From: an uncultured Frankiales bacterium | GTDB lineage: Bacteria > Actinomycetota > Actinomycetes > Mycobacteriales > SCTD01 | Direction of reading: 5' to 3' | Length of the DNA stretch: 64,000 nucleotides | Assembly (NCBI GenBank): GCA_946479905.1 | Contig: CAMLIA010000001.1 | Coordinates: 1 to 64,000 of the forward strand | Shown here: positions 7,629 to 16,270 of the stretch, one piece after another | How positions within the stretch are numbered: position 1 is the stretch's first letter | How the letters are laid out: each line of letters starts with the position of its first letter | Notes under the pieces: generated by a model | Database searches by the model: none | Told to the model about the DNA's origin: nothing | What the model saw: the letters and a program-made list of their open reading frames with translations, nothing else | Translations under genes and position numbers: made by a program

Positions 7629-9842
7629 ATGCTCGCTCGCCTCGCACCCGTCCTGGTCGCCCGCCGTCGCCTCGTCCTGTTGCTCGCCGTCGTGTTCCTC
7701 GCCCTCGCGGGTGGCCTCGGCGGATCGGTCGCCAAGGAGCTCTCGGCCGGCGGGTTCACCGACCCGAAGCAGCAGAGCGAGGTCGCGGCGGCCGCGCTCG
7801 AGAAGCACTTCGGCACCGGGCCCTCCAACTACCTGCTGCTCGTCACCGCGCCCCAGGGCGTCGACCGGGTCAGCGCCGCCGGCACCGAGCTCACCCGCCG
7901 GCTCGCCGCGGAGCGCGGCGTCAAGGACGTGCAGTCCTACTGGACGGCCGGCCGGCCGGACTCGATGCGCTCGCGGGACGGCAAGCAGGCCATCGTGCTG
8001 GCCCGGCTGCAGGGCAGCCAGGACGACGCGGTGAAGAAGGCGAAGGCCCTCGCCGCGGAGTACGACGGCAGCTTCCGCGGCCTGACGGTGGCCAGTGGCG
8101 GCGAGTTCTCCGTCTACGCCCAGGTGGGCGACACCATCGAGAAGGACATCATCCGCGCCGAGTCCCTCGCGATCCCGGTGACGGCAGTGCTGCTCGTCCT
8201 CGTCTTCGGCAGCGCGATCGCCGCGTCCCTGCCGCTGCTCGTCGGGATGCTGTCGGTGCTCGGGACCTTCCTGTCGCTGCACCTGCTGCACGGGGTCACC
8301 GACGTCAGCGTCTACTCCGTCAACCTGGCCACCTCGCTCGGGCTCGGGCTCGGCATCGACTACTCGCTGTTCATCGTCACGAGGTTCCGCGAGGAGCTGC
8401 GCAACGGCCACCCGGTGCCCGCTGCCGTCCGGGAGGCGATGCGCACCGCCGGTCGCACCGTGCTGTTCTCGGCGATCACGGTGGCGCTGTCGCTGGCGAC
8501 CCTGCTCGTCTTCCCGCTCTTCTTCCTGAAGTCCTTCGCCTACGCCGGTGTCAGCGCGGTGCTCTTCGCCCTCGTCGGCGCGCTCGTCGTGCTGCCCGCC
8601 GCGCTCGCCGCCCTGGGCGAGCGGGTCAACACGCTCGACCTGCGCCGACCGCTGCGGCGCGCGCTCCGGATGCAGCCGCCGCGGGTCAAGTCGCTCGACG
8701 AGGGCCTCTGGCACCGCATCGCGGTCACCGTCATGAAGCGGCCGGTGGGGGTGGGCACCGCTGTCGTCGTACTCCTCCTGCTCGTCGGCGCACCCTTCCG
8801 CAGCGTGGTCTTCTCGCTGCCCGACGACCGGGTGCTGCCGCGGTCCGCAGGCGCCCAGGAGGTGTCGCAGACGCTGCGCGACCACTTCCCCGGGAAGGAG
8901 TCCTTCGCCCTCCCGATCGTGCTCGACCCGAAGCCGACATCGCCTGCTGCGTATGCGATCGCGCTGTCGAAGGTGCGTGGCGTCGAGCGCGTCGACGCTG
9001 CCACCGGGCGCTACGCGAAGGGGCACCGGGTCGCGGCGGGCATCCCGTCGTACACCGGCGCGACCGCCGCCCGGCTGTCCGTCATCCCCGGCGTCGAGCC
9101 GTTCGGTCCCCAGGGCGAGGCGCTGGTCGGACGGCTGCGCCAGGTCCCCGCACCGTCGTCGGTCCTGATCGGCGGCTCAGCCGCACAGCTGACGGACACC
9201 GAGGCAGCGCTGCGCCACAAGCTGCCGCTCGCGATCGGGCTGCTGCTGATCGCGACGTTCGTGCTGCTGTTCCTGTTCACCGGGTCCGTCGTCATCCCCA
9301 TCAAGGCGCTGCTGCTCAACGTGCTGTCGCTGTCGGCGACCTTCGGGATGATGGTGTGGGTGTTCCAGCAGGGCCACCTCACCGGGCTCATCGGGGACCC
9401 GATCGTCACGGGCGCCCTGGACACCACGACGCCGATCCTCATGTTCTGCGTGCTGTTCGGGCTGTCGATGGACTACGAGGTGTTCCTGCTCTCGCGCATC
9501 AAGGAGGAGTACGACCTGACCGGCGACAACCAGCGAGCCGTCGCGGTCGGGCTCGAGCGGACCGGCGCCCTCGTCACCGCCGCCGCGGGGCTGCTGGCGC
9601 TGGTGTTCCTGTCCTTCGTCACGAGCAGCATCAGCTTCATCAAGCTGCTCGGCCTCGGTACCGCGCTCGCCGTCGTCGTCGACGCGACCCTGATCCGCGG
9701 TGCGCTGGTGCCGGCGTTCATGCGGCTGATGGGGCACGCGAACTGGTGGGCACCGGCCCCGCTGCGCCGGCTGCACGCCCGGGTCGGGCTCGCTGAGGCA
9801 CACTCGTCTCCCGTCGTGCAGGAGGAACCCGCGCTTGTCTAG
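7629..9842 (+). CDS. MMPL family transporter (RND superfamily)
   Basis: 737 residues in two repeats, each an extracytoplasmic domain followed by six membrane helices. The RND helix motifs GIDYSLFIVTRFREE (first half) and SMDYEVFLLSRIKEEYD (second half) carry the Asp-Tyr pair expected for proton relay. MMPL proteins move lipids or hydrophobic compounds across the actinobacterial membrane; which one is unknown here. A 5-G box lies before the ATG. The 3' end overlaps the TetR gene, so the TetR probably controls this transporter and itself. Confidence 0.88.
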   Translation: MLARLAPVLVARRRLVLLLAVVFLALAGGLGGSVAKELSAGGFTDPKQQSEVAAAALEKHFGTGPSNYLLLVTAPQGVDRVSAAGTELTRRLAAERGVKDVQSYWTAGRPDSMRSRDGKQAIVLARLQGSQDDAVKKAKALAAEYDGSFRGLTVASGGEFSVYAQVGDTIEKDIIRAESLAIPVTAVLLVLVFGSAIAASLPLLVGMLSVLGTFLSLHLLHGVTDVSVYSVNLATSLGLGLGIDYSLFIVTRFREELRNGHPVPAAVREAMRTAGRTVLFSAITVALSLATLLVFPLFFLKSFAYAGVSAVLFALVGALVVLPAALAALGERVNTLDLRRPLRRALRMQPPRVKSLDEGLWHRIAVTVMKRPVGVGTAVVVLLLLVGAPFRSVVFSLPDDRVLPRSAGAQEVSQTLRDHFPGKESFALPIVLDPKPTSPAAYAIALSKVRGVERVDAATGRYAKGHRVAAGIPSYTGATAARLSVIPGVEPFGPQGEALVGRLRQVPAPSSVLIGGSAAQLTDTEAALRHKLPLAIGLLLIATFVLLFLFTGSVVIPIKALLLNVLSLSATFGMMVWVFQQGHLTGLIGDPIVTGALDTTTPILMFCVLFGLSMDYEVFLLSRIKEEYDLTGDNQRAVAVGLERTGALVTAAAGLLALVFLSFVTSSISFIKLLGLGTALAVVVDATLIRGALVPAFMRLMGHANWWAPAPLRRLHARVGLAEAHSSPVVQEEPALV

Positions 9843-10503
9843 TGCGTCCCGCCGCTCCCGCGCCCCCCGCGGGCAGGGCGCCGCCCTGCGCGGCGAGGTG
9901 CTGCAGGCCGCCATGGACCTCCTCCGGGAGACCGGCTCGGAGGAGGCCATGTCGCTGCGCGCCGTCGCGCAGCGGGTCGGTGTCTCGGTGCCCTCGATCT
10001 ACCTGCACTTCGCGGACAAGCAGGCGCTGCTCGACGCGGTCTGCGAGGAGGTCTTCGAGCAGCTGCACATCGCGCTGAAGGAGGCCTCCGCCGACGCGCC
10101 CGATGCGTGGGAGGCCCTGCGGGCGCAGGGGATCGCCTACGTCCGGTTCGCGCTCGCCAACCCGGAGCACTACCGGATCGTCATGATGGCCGGCCCTTCG
10201 GACCACGACCCGGCCGACGAGATCGCCTCGGGGGCGTTCGGTCACCTGCTCGACAGCATCGTCGGGTCGATCGCGCTGGGGGTGCTCGAGGGGGACCCGA
10301 TCGAGCTGGGGCTCAAGCTGTGGGCCGCCGCGCACGGGCTCGCGTCGCTGCTCATCGCCAAGCCGAAGATGCCCTGGCCGCCGCTGGAGGACCTCATCGA
10401 CGGCACCATGTGCTACGCCGGGCTCGGCCTCGCCACCGCCACCCGCGTCGACCCCTCGCTGCCCGCCGCCCAGCTCGTGGAGCGCCTGAACACCCTCCGC
10501 TGA
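9835..10503 (+). CDS. TetR/AcrR family regulator (WHG-type C-terminal domain)
   Basis: 222 residues. The N-terminal helix-turn-helix spans about 20-65 (SLRAVAQRVGVSVPSIYLHFADKQALL), and the C-terminal ligand domain carries the W-x3-HG signature (LWAAAHGLASLL). The start is a TTG at 9835, placed 8 bases after AGGAGG at 9820-9825 and overlapping the MMPL stop by 8 bases. Such coupling suggests a local repressor of the MMPL gene. Confidence 0.85.
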   Translation: MSSASRRSRAPRGQGAALRGEVLQAAMDLLRETGSEEAMSLRAVAQRVGVSVPSIYLHFADKQALLDAVCEEVFEQLHIALKEASADAPDAWEALRAQGIAYVRFALANPEHYRIVMMAGPSDHDPADEIASGAFGHLLDSIVGSIALGVLEGDPIELGLKLWAAAHGLASLLIAKPKMPWPPLEDLIDGTMCYAGLGLATATRVDPSLPAAQLVERLNTLR

Positions 10504-10512
10504 CGAGCCAGT

Positions 10513-10604
10513 CCCTTCGCCCATGCACATCGCGGACACTTGACCACCCTGAGCTGAGCGTGCGCGCGCCAGGTCAAACGGGCGCGCTGTGCACGAGCGA
10601 AGGG
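10513..10604. repeat. Palindromic element, copy 1 of tandem pair
   Basis: A 92-base imperfect palindrome. The outer stem pairs CCCTTCGC...TGCACA with TGTGCACGAGCGAAGGG, and an inner stem pairs TTGACC with GGTCAA. The next copy has CTGACC/GGTCAG at the same place, a compensatory change. It lies between a TetR gene and a convergent AbiEi-like gene. Confidence 0.75.
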
Positions 10605-10617
10605 TGGGGTCTGGGGA

Positions 10618-10709
10618 CCCTTCGCTCATGCACAGCCCGGGCACCTGACCGCGCTGCGCTGAGCGTGCGCGCGCCAGGTCAGACGGGCGCGCTGTGCACG
10701 AGCGAAGGG
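10618..10709. repeat. Palindromic element, copy 2 of tandem pair
   Basis: The same 92-base length as copy 1, 13 bases away and highly similar, especially in its 3' half. The outer stem is 19 bp with a single A/G-type mismatch. It ends 4 bases before the stop of the AbiEi/DUF559-like gene, so it may also act as a terminator there. Confidence 0.75.
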
Positions 10710-10713
10710 TGGG

Positions 10714-11712
10714 TCAGCTGGCGATCAGGCCGGTCCACTCGAGGCTCTCTTCGAGGGTGGTCGGCACCAGGCGCACCCGCGGGTCGATCGTCTGCCGGCT
10801 GCCCCGGGCGAACGCCCGCTGGAGCCGGGCGTCGAGAACCCCCTCCGGGCGGTAGGCCTCCGTCCACCCCCAGCGGGCGACCTCGAAGCCGAGGTCCTCC
10901 AGCTGCTCGTCCTGGCGCTTGTCCTTGAGCACGCCCTCACGGTCCTTGTACTTGAACAGCCCGTCGGCCTGACCGATCGTGTTCTGCGCCCGCCACAGAC
11001 CGTCGACCCGGGCGATGAGCACGTCACCGAGGAACACGCGCACCTGCGGCTCGGGCATCGGCAACCCGAGCGTCACGCAGGCCGCCCACGACAGCGACTC
11101 GAGCGCCGTCTCGTGGAGCCCGTTCGCCAGCCTGGCCACCTTCAGCGCGTTGAGCGCACCCGGCCACGTCATCCGCATCTTGGTCATCGCCAAGAGCTCG
11201 CCGTGCTCCAGCCCTCGACGCAGAGCGGCATCGGCGGCGATGAGCCCGTTGCGGAACGGCTCCTCACGCGCCAGATCGAACACCGTGCGCGCCAGGCAGG
11301 CCGTGGGCACGCCGGCCACCTCGACCTTCTCCTCCAGCAGCACGGTGGCGATCCGCTCGTGGCGGTTCTTGCCCTTGACCCGCACGCCGTCCGGGGCCCG
11401 CAGCAGCTGAGGCCGGGCGGGCGGGTCACCGAGCAGCGGCAGGTCGTGGAAGACCGCCGCCGACCGGCGGGCGGACAGCCACGCCGCGCGCGTCTCGAGG
11501 ATGCGACCGGCGACCACCAGCCGGTGACGCCCGCGCAGGTCGTCCGCCTGCCAGAGCTCCTCGCCCACGTAGACCCCGACCCCGAGCCGGCGCACGACCG
11601 CCGGCACCGCCTGCTCGAGGCAGCGACGCGAGTACCCGGCCGCGCGAGCCTGCCCGAAGGTGAAGACGGTGCCCTGCTCCCGCACCCAGCTCGCGATCGC
11701 CTCGAGATCCAT
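10714..11712 (-). CDS. AbiEi-like winged helix plus DUF559 (Vsr-like nuclease fold) protein
   Basis: 332 residues. The N terminus (EQGTVFTFGQARAAGYSRR, then VYVG) matches the AbiEi-type antitoxin winged helix. The C-terminal part matches the DUF559/Vsr-like PD-(D/E)XK fold: ALESLSWAA, ARVDGLW, then QADGLFKY and FEVARWGWTEA. In relatives I recall, the QADG position is usually EADG, so a catalytic Glu appears changed to Gln and activity is doubtful. Proteins of this type are common and multi-copy in actinobacteria, with no settled role. No partner AbiEii toxin gene is next to it. Palindromic elements flank both sides (10513-10709 and 11761-11834). Confidence 0.7.
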   Translation of the reverse strand: MDLEAIASWVREQGTVFTFGQARAAGYSRRCLEQAVPAVVRRLGVGVYVGEELWQADDLRGRHRLVVAGRILETRAAWLSARRSAAVFHDLPLLGDPPARPQLLRAPDGVRVKGKNRHERIATVLLEEKVEVAGVPTACLARTVFDLAREEPFRNGLIAADAALRRGLEHGELLAMTKMRMTWPGALNALKVARLANGLHETALESLSWAACVTLGLPMPEPQVRVFLGDVLIARVDGLWRAQNTIGQADGLFKYKDREGVLKDKRQDEQLEDLGFEVARWGWTEAYRPEGVLDARLQRAFARGSRQTIDPRVRLVPTTLEESLEWTGLIAS

Positions 11713-11760
11713 GCCGCGCAGGCTGGCCCGATCACGCCGTCAGTGCCCGCGGCCGTCCAC

Positions 11761-11834
11761 ACCCTTCCGCCGTGCACACCCGGGCGGGCTCGCACGCGGG
11801 CGGTCACGCCCAGGCATGTGCGGGAGGGAAGGGT
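11761..11834. repeat. Palindromic element upstream of the AbiEi-like gene
   Basis: The left arm ACCCTTCCGCCGTGCACA pairs imperfectly with the right arm ATGTGCGGGAGGGAAGGGT; inner GGGCG/CGCCC segments can also pair. Its ends match those of the tandem elements at 10513-10709 (CCCTTC at the tip, TGCACA inside), so it looks like a diverged member of the same family on the other side of the nuclease-like gene. Confidence 0.6.
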
Positions 11835-11886
11835 GGGGAGGCGCAGCAGCGGGTACGGCCTGGGCACACCCTTCAGGAGGAGCCCC

Positions 11887-12390
11887 ATGAGCCCGACCCG
11901 CCGCCTTGCCCGCACCATGCTCGCCGGTGTGTTCATCTCCGGTGGCGTCAACGCGCTGCGCCAGCCCGGGCCGCGGGCTGAGCTGGTGAAGCAGTCGGGG
12001 CTGCCGGACAAGCTGCCGCCGCAGGTGCCGCAGGCGCTCACCTCGCCCGAGAACATCGTCCGCGTCAACGCGGCCGTGGACATCCTGGGTGGGCTCGCGC
12101 TGATCCGGGGCCGGACACCGCGGCTCGCCTCACTGGGCCTGATGGCGTCGCTGGCGCCGACGACGGTCGTGGGGCACCCGTTCTGGACCGAGAAGGACAA
12201 GCAGGCGAAGGCCCAGCAGCAGCTGAGCTTCCTCAAGAACCTCGGGATCCTCGGGGGGCTGCTGCTGTCGGCGACCGACACCGGCGGCCGCGAGTCGCTG
12301 CCGCACGCCGTCGGCCGGCTGTCGCGGCAGGCCCGCAAGGACGCGCGCAAGGCCGGCAAGCGGGCAGCGAGCGCGCTCCCGACCTCCTAG
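11887..12390 (+). CDS. DoxX family membrane protein
   Basis: 167 residues. MLAGVFISGGVNALRQPG at the start and NIVRVNAAVDILGGLAL in the middle match the actinobacterial DoxX-like family of four-helix membrane proteins. The C-terminal 40 residues are very basic (RQARKDARKAGKR). AGGAGG at 11875-11880 precedes the ATG by 6 bases. The stop codon shares the CTAG tetramer with the stop of the convergent regulator gene. Function is unknown; some relatives work with redox or stress proteins. Confidence 0.8.
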   Translation: MSPTRRLARTMLAGVFISGGVNALRQPGPRAELVKQSGLPDKLPPQVPQALTSPENIVRVNAAVDILGGLALIRGRTPRLASLGLMASLAPTTVVGHPFWTEKDKQAKAQQQLSFLKNLGILGGLLLSATDTGGRESLPHAVGRLSRQARKDARKAGKRAASALPTS

Positions 12391-15300
12391 TCCACGGATG
12401 CCTGAATCGACACCGCCTGGGGCTGCAGCGGCAGCGCCGGTGGGACGAGCAGCCGCGGGGCGAGCGCCCGGATGCTCTGCACGGCACCCTTCCGCTCGTA
12501 GCGGCTGACGGCGTCCCGCAGCAGCGCCTGCGCCGCACCCGGGTTGCCGAGCAGCTCCTGCACCGCGGCGGCGTCGGCGAGCACGTCACCCTGCGAGACC
12601 ACCTCGTCGGTGGCCTTGACCAGCTCGATCGCCTCGGCGGAGAGCGCGAGGGCCTCCGCCGCGCGGCCCTCGGCGGCGTGCAGCTTGGCCGCGACGGAGC
12701 GCCACCGGAGCTGGCTGATGGCGTCCCCCTGCCCGGCGGTCTCGCGGGAGAGCGCGACAGCCTCCTCGGCAGCGCCGAGGTCGTGGCACTGCCAGCAGGC
12801 CTCGGCGAGGTGGGCGGCGAGAGCTGACGCGCAGGCCCGGTCCCCCAGCTTGACGAAGGAGTCGGTGGCCTCGCGCAGCAGCACCCGGGCGCGCTCCGGG
12901 TCGCCGGCGAGCATCTCGACCGGGCCGCCGAGCACAGCGGTCGCCAGCGCCGACACCTCGCGGCCGAGGTTGCGGAAGACCCGGCGGACCTGGCTGAGCG
13001 CGGCCCGGGCCGCGGCCGGGTCGCCCTGCAGGGCGATGGTCGCGGCCAGCCGGGCCTCGACGGAGGCGCGGTGCGAGGGGGACGTGCCGGGCCGTTCGAG
13101 CATGGCCTGCAGCCGGTGCCTGGTCTCGTCGAGGTGCATCGGCCCGTAGAAGATGCTGTCGACCTGCAGCGCCTGCGCGAGCTCGACGAGCCGGCGGTCC
13201 CCTGCCCGCTCGGCGTGGTGCAGCGCCTTGTCGAGCGGGGCCTCCATGGCGGCCCAGCGCAGCCGGTACTGCAGCCGGGCGGCCTCGAGCTGGTAGGCGA
13301 GCGACAGGCCGGGGTCGTCGCCGTCGGCCCGCAGCACGGGCAGGACCTCGGCGAGCACGTCGTCGAGCGAGGCGTAGGCCCGCTCCGGGTCCGTCGACCC
13401 CTCGAGGTCGAGCCGGGCGAGCCGGGCGTGCGCGGCGACGCTCGCGTTGCCGACCGCGTCGGCACGGGTCACCGCCTCGTCGAGGACCTCGGCCGCACCG
13501 CTCAGGTCACCGGACAGCATGAGGGCTCGGGCGAGCTCGGGCAGCAGCGTGAGCCGGCGCGGCGCGTCCGGTGGCATGAGGGCGGTGGCCCGCGTCAGCA
13601 GGTCGGCAGCCGCGACGAGGTCGCCGCTCATCGAGAGCAGGCCGGCCGCTGCGAGCCGCGCGCCTGCCTGCTTGGCCAGGGCCGCAGCGCGCTCCGGGTC
13701 GCTCTGCCGGAGCAGCGCGGACGCCTGCTCGAAGTGGAACCCGGCGGCGGCGTTCGCGCCCTGGGCAGCGAGCACCAGCCCGCGGATCTGGTGCAGCTCG
13801 GCCTTGTCGTCACGGGTCATGCCGTTGAGGGCGGCGTCCCGGATCAGCTCTGAGGCGAAGGTGAACCGGCCGTCCTCGACCTCGAGCAGGTCCCGGCGCG
13901 CCAGGGCGGCGAGCTCGAGGTCCAGGTCGATCGCGTGCTCGCCCTCGCAGAGCGGCGTGAGGTCGGCGAGCTTGCCGGACGGGCCGACGATCGCCGCCCG
14001 CTCGAGGACCTGCCTGGTCTCCACCGGCAGCCGGTCCAGTCGCGCCGTCAGCACCGCGGCGACGGACAGGGCCGGACCGCCGGTGCCCTCGCGACGTGCC
14101 TGTGCGAGCTGCTCGAGGAACAGCGGGTTCCCGCCGGCGACGGCGACGATCCGCTCCACGCCGTCCGGGTCGTCCGGCAGCAGGTAGCCCGCCAGCTGCC
14201 GCGCCTGCTCCTCCGGCAGCGGTCGCACGGTGATGCCGACGACGTGCCGCAGCCCCTGGCCCCAGTCCGGCCGGATGTCGAGCAGCTCGGGCCGGGCGGT
14301 GCAGATCGCCATGACCGGTACGCCCTCGAGCCGCCGGATGACGTCCTTGACGAGCGCCGTCATCGCGGGGTCGGCGAGGTGCACGTTCTCCGTGACGACG
14401 ATGAGCGGCTTCTTGTTCGCCACCTTCTCGAGCAGCCGGGTGATGGCCGCGGTGAGGTCGGCCCGGGTGACCTGCCCGCCGTCACCGCCGACCAGCGACG
14501 CCAGCACGGGCAGCCCACCGGCGAACTCCTCGTCGGACTTGTCGAGCAGCAGGTGTCGGCTGCTCCCGGGCGGGAGGCCCATGTACTGCTCGGCCGCCAC
14601 GATCAGCGGCCCCCAGGCGGAGCCCGCGCCGTAGGTCGTACACGTCGTCGTGAGGACCGTCGCCTCGCCGGCCCGCATCCCGACGACCTCCTCGACGAGC
14701 CGGGACTTGCCGGTGCCCGGCTCACCGATCACGGTCACGAACTGCACGACGCGGCCGGTCAGCGTGCGGTCGATCGCGGCGAGCAGCATCCGCTTCTCCG
14801 CGTCGCGCCCGACGAAGGGCCCGCGCGGCCCGCGGTCGCCGGGATCCTCGAGACCGAGGAGGGGTACGACGGACAGCTCGCCCGAGCGGCCCTTCAGCGC
14901 GACGTCCCGCTCGGGACCGACCTGGGCCTGCTGCCCCAGCATCGCCAGCGTCGCGGGGCCGAGCAGGATCTCGCCGGGGGCGGCCTGCTGCTGCAGGCGG
15001 GCCGCCACGACGACCGGGTCGCCGACGGCCAGCTCCTCCCCGCCGTCGGACGTGCCGGCGAGGACCTCCCCGGTGTTGATGCCGATCGAGAGCTGGGGCG
15101 AGCCGGGGAGCGTGGCGGCCTGCAGGGCGAGAGCGGCGTCGGCCGCCCGGCGGGCGTCGTCGTCGCGCGCAGTCGGGACGCCGAAGACGGCCATGATCGC
15201 GTCCCCGGCGCTGCGCTCGACCGTCCCGCCGTGCGCGGCGATGACGTCCCGGACGGCGTCGTAGTAGGCGTGCGCCAGCCGCACCCGCGACTCGAGGTCG

Positions 15301-15449
15301 TGCCCGCCGGTCAGCTCAGCGGCGTGCGCGAAGAGCACGGTGACGGTCTTGCGCACGCCCGCTCGGGCGCTGCCCAGGGGCGCTCCGCAGGCCCCGCAGA
15401 AGCGGGCACCCGCTCTGCTGCGCCCCCCGCAGCGATAGCAGCCGATCAT
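12387..15449 (-). CDS. Cyclase-homology / AAA ATPase / TPR regulator, degenerate cyclase site
   Basis: 1020 residues. Order: a zinc ribbon (CYRCGG...CGACG, 4-22), a class III nucleotide cyclase homology domain (about 33-190), a P-loop ATPase domain (GEPGTGKSRLVEEV near 245) of the AAA_16/LuxR-associated kind, and a long TPR-rich C terminus. In the cyclase domain the first metal Asp of the usual LFAD motif is His (LFAHAAELT). The Asn of the usual GDxVNxAARL motif is Val (GDPVVVAARL). The second Asp (SAGDAIMAVFG) remains, so cyclase activity is probably lost. The start is the ATG at 15449 after GGGGAG. It is divergent from the Crp/Fnr gene, a pairing that suggests joint regulation. Confidence 0.85.
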   Translation of the reverse strand: MIGCYRCGGRSRAGARFCGACGAPLGSARAGVRKTVTVLFAHAAELTGGHDLESRVRLAHAYYDAVRDVIAAHGGTVERSAGDAIMAVFGVPTARDDDARRAADAALALQAATLPGSPQLSIGINTGEVLAGTSDGGEELAVGDPVVVAARLQQQAAPGEILLGPATLAMLGQQAQVGPERDVALKGRSGELSVVPLLGLEDPGDRGPRGPFVGRDAEKRMLLAAIDRTLTGRVVQFVTVIGEPGTGKSRLVEEVVGMRAGEATVLTTTCTTYGAGSAWGPLIVAAEQYMGLPPGSSRHLLLDKSDEEFAGGLPVLASLVGGDGGQVTRADLTAAITRLLEKVANKKPLIVVTENVHLADPAMTALVKDVIRRLEGVPVMAICTARPELLDIRPDWGQGLRHVVGITVRPLPEEQARQLAGYLLPDDPDGVERIVAVAGGNPLFLEQLAQARREGTGGPALSVAAVLTARLDRLPVETRQVLERAAIVGPSGKLADLTPLCEGEHAIDLDLELAALARRDLLEVEDGRFTFASELIRDAALNGMTRDDKAELHQIRGLVLAAQGANAAAGFHFEQASALLRQSDPERAAALAKQAGARLAAAGLLSMSGDLVAAADLLTRATALMPPDAPRRLTLLPELARALMLSGDLSGAAEVLDEAVTRADAVGNASVAAHARLARLDLEGSTDPERAYASLDDVLAEVLPVLRADGDDPGLSLAYQLEAARLQYRLRWAAMEAPLDKALHHAERAGDRRLVELAQALQVDSIFYGPMHLDETRHRLQAMLERPGTSPSHRASVEARLAATIALQGDPAAARAALSQVRRVFRNLGREVSALATAVLGGPVEMLAGDPERARVLLREATDSFVKLGDRACASALAAHLAEACWQCHDLGAAEEAVALSRETAGQGDAISQLRWRSVAAKLHAAEGRAAEALALSAEAIELVKATDEVVSQGDVLADAAAVQELLGNPGAAQALLRDAVSRYERKGAVQSIRALAPRLLVPPALPLQPQAVSIQASVD

Positions 15450-15535
15450 GCACTCCCCAACGTGCTTGCAGACCTGCAAGGGTACGGCGGTCTAGGGTGT
15501 TTTCACCAGGGATCCGGCATTTGGGGGGCCAGCGG

Positions 15536-16270
15536 ATGAGTCGCGCACCGGCGCAGGGGCAGGTGCTCGCCGCTCTGTCGCAGGTGGAGCTGTTCAGCGG
15601 GCTGCCGGAGACCGTGCTCCAGCAGATCGCCACGGTGGCCCGGCCTCGGGAGTTCGACAAGGGCGAGCTGCTGTTCGTCGAGGGGGAGGCCGGCGACACG
15701 CTGCTGCTGCTCATCAGCGGCTCGGTGACGGTCTTCCGCACGTCCCCCGACGGCGAGCGCGCGGCCCTGAACGTGCTCGAGCCGCCGGACGTGCTCGGCG
15801 AGATCGCGCTGCTCGACGGGGCCGCGCGGTCGGCCTCGGTCGAGGCGACCGAGCCCACGACGGTGCTGTCGTTGTCGCGCCAGGAGTTCTTCGCCCTGCT
15901 GCGGGCGCAGCCGGCCGTGCTGGAGCCGTTGATGCGTCAGCTCGGGACGATGGTGCGGCGGCTCACCGAGCAGGCGGCTGACCACGTGTTCCTCGACCTC
16001 GCCGGCCGGGTGGCGAAGGCCCTGCTGCGGCTGGCGGGCCCCGGGTCGCCCCCGGTCGTGTCGATCACGCAGTCGCGGCTCGCCGAGATGAGCGGCGGCA
16101 CCCGGCAGAGCGTCAACCAGGTCCTCGGCGGCTTCGCGCAGCGCGGCCTCGTCCACCTCGAGGGCCGGCGCGTGCTGCTCACCGACGTGCCCGGGCTGCG
16201 CCGGCGGGCGCACCTGCCTGCCGAGCCCGTCCGGTCCGCCGCCCCGCTCCGCCGCCCCGTCAGCCGATGA
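15536..16270 (+). CDS. Crp/Fnr family transcription regulator
   Basis: 244 residues. The N-terminal cyclic-nucleotide-binding beta roll spans about 15-125 (LFSGLPETVLQQIA, GELLFVEGEAGDTLLLLISGSV, LGEIALLDGAARSASVEA). The phosphate-binding cassette reads GEIALLDGAARSASV; the RxS order expected for cAMP binders is partly kept. The C-terminal winged helix (SITQSRLAEMSGGTRQSVNQVLGGFAQRGLV) binds DNA. The start is the ATG at 15536, after a run of six Gs. The extra C-terminal 25 residues are Pro/Arg rich. It overlaps the convergent GGDEF gene by 11 bp. Confidence 0.88.
   Translation: MSRAPAQGQVLAALSQVELFSGLPETVLQQIATVARPREFDKGELLFVEGEAGDTLLLLISGSVTVFRTSPDGERAALNVLEPPDVLGEIALLDGAARSASVEATEPTTVLSLSRQEFFALLRAQPAVLEPLMRQLGTMVRRLTEQAADHVFLDLAGRVAKALLRLAGPGSPPVVSITQSRLAEMSGGTRQSVNQVLGGFAQRGLVHLEGRRVLLTDVPGLRRRAHLPAEPVRSAAPLRRPVSR

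Noticed and set aside
10714..11712. Classic AbiEi-AbiEii toxin-antitoxin pair
   Set aside because: No nucleotidyltransferase toxin gene is adjacent; neighbours are a TetR gene and a DoxX-like gene.
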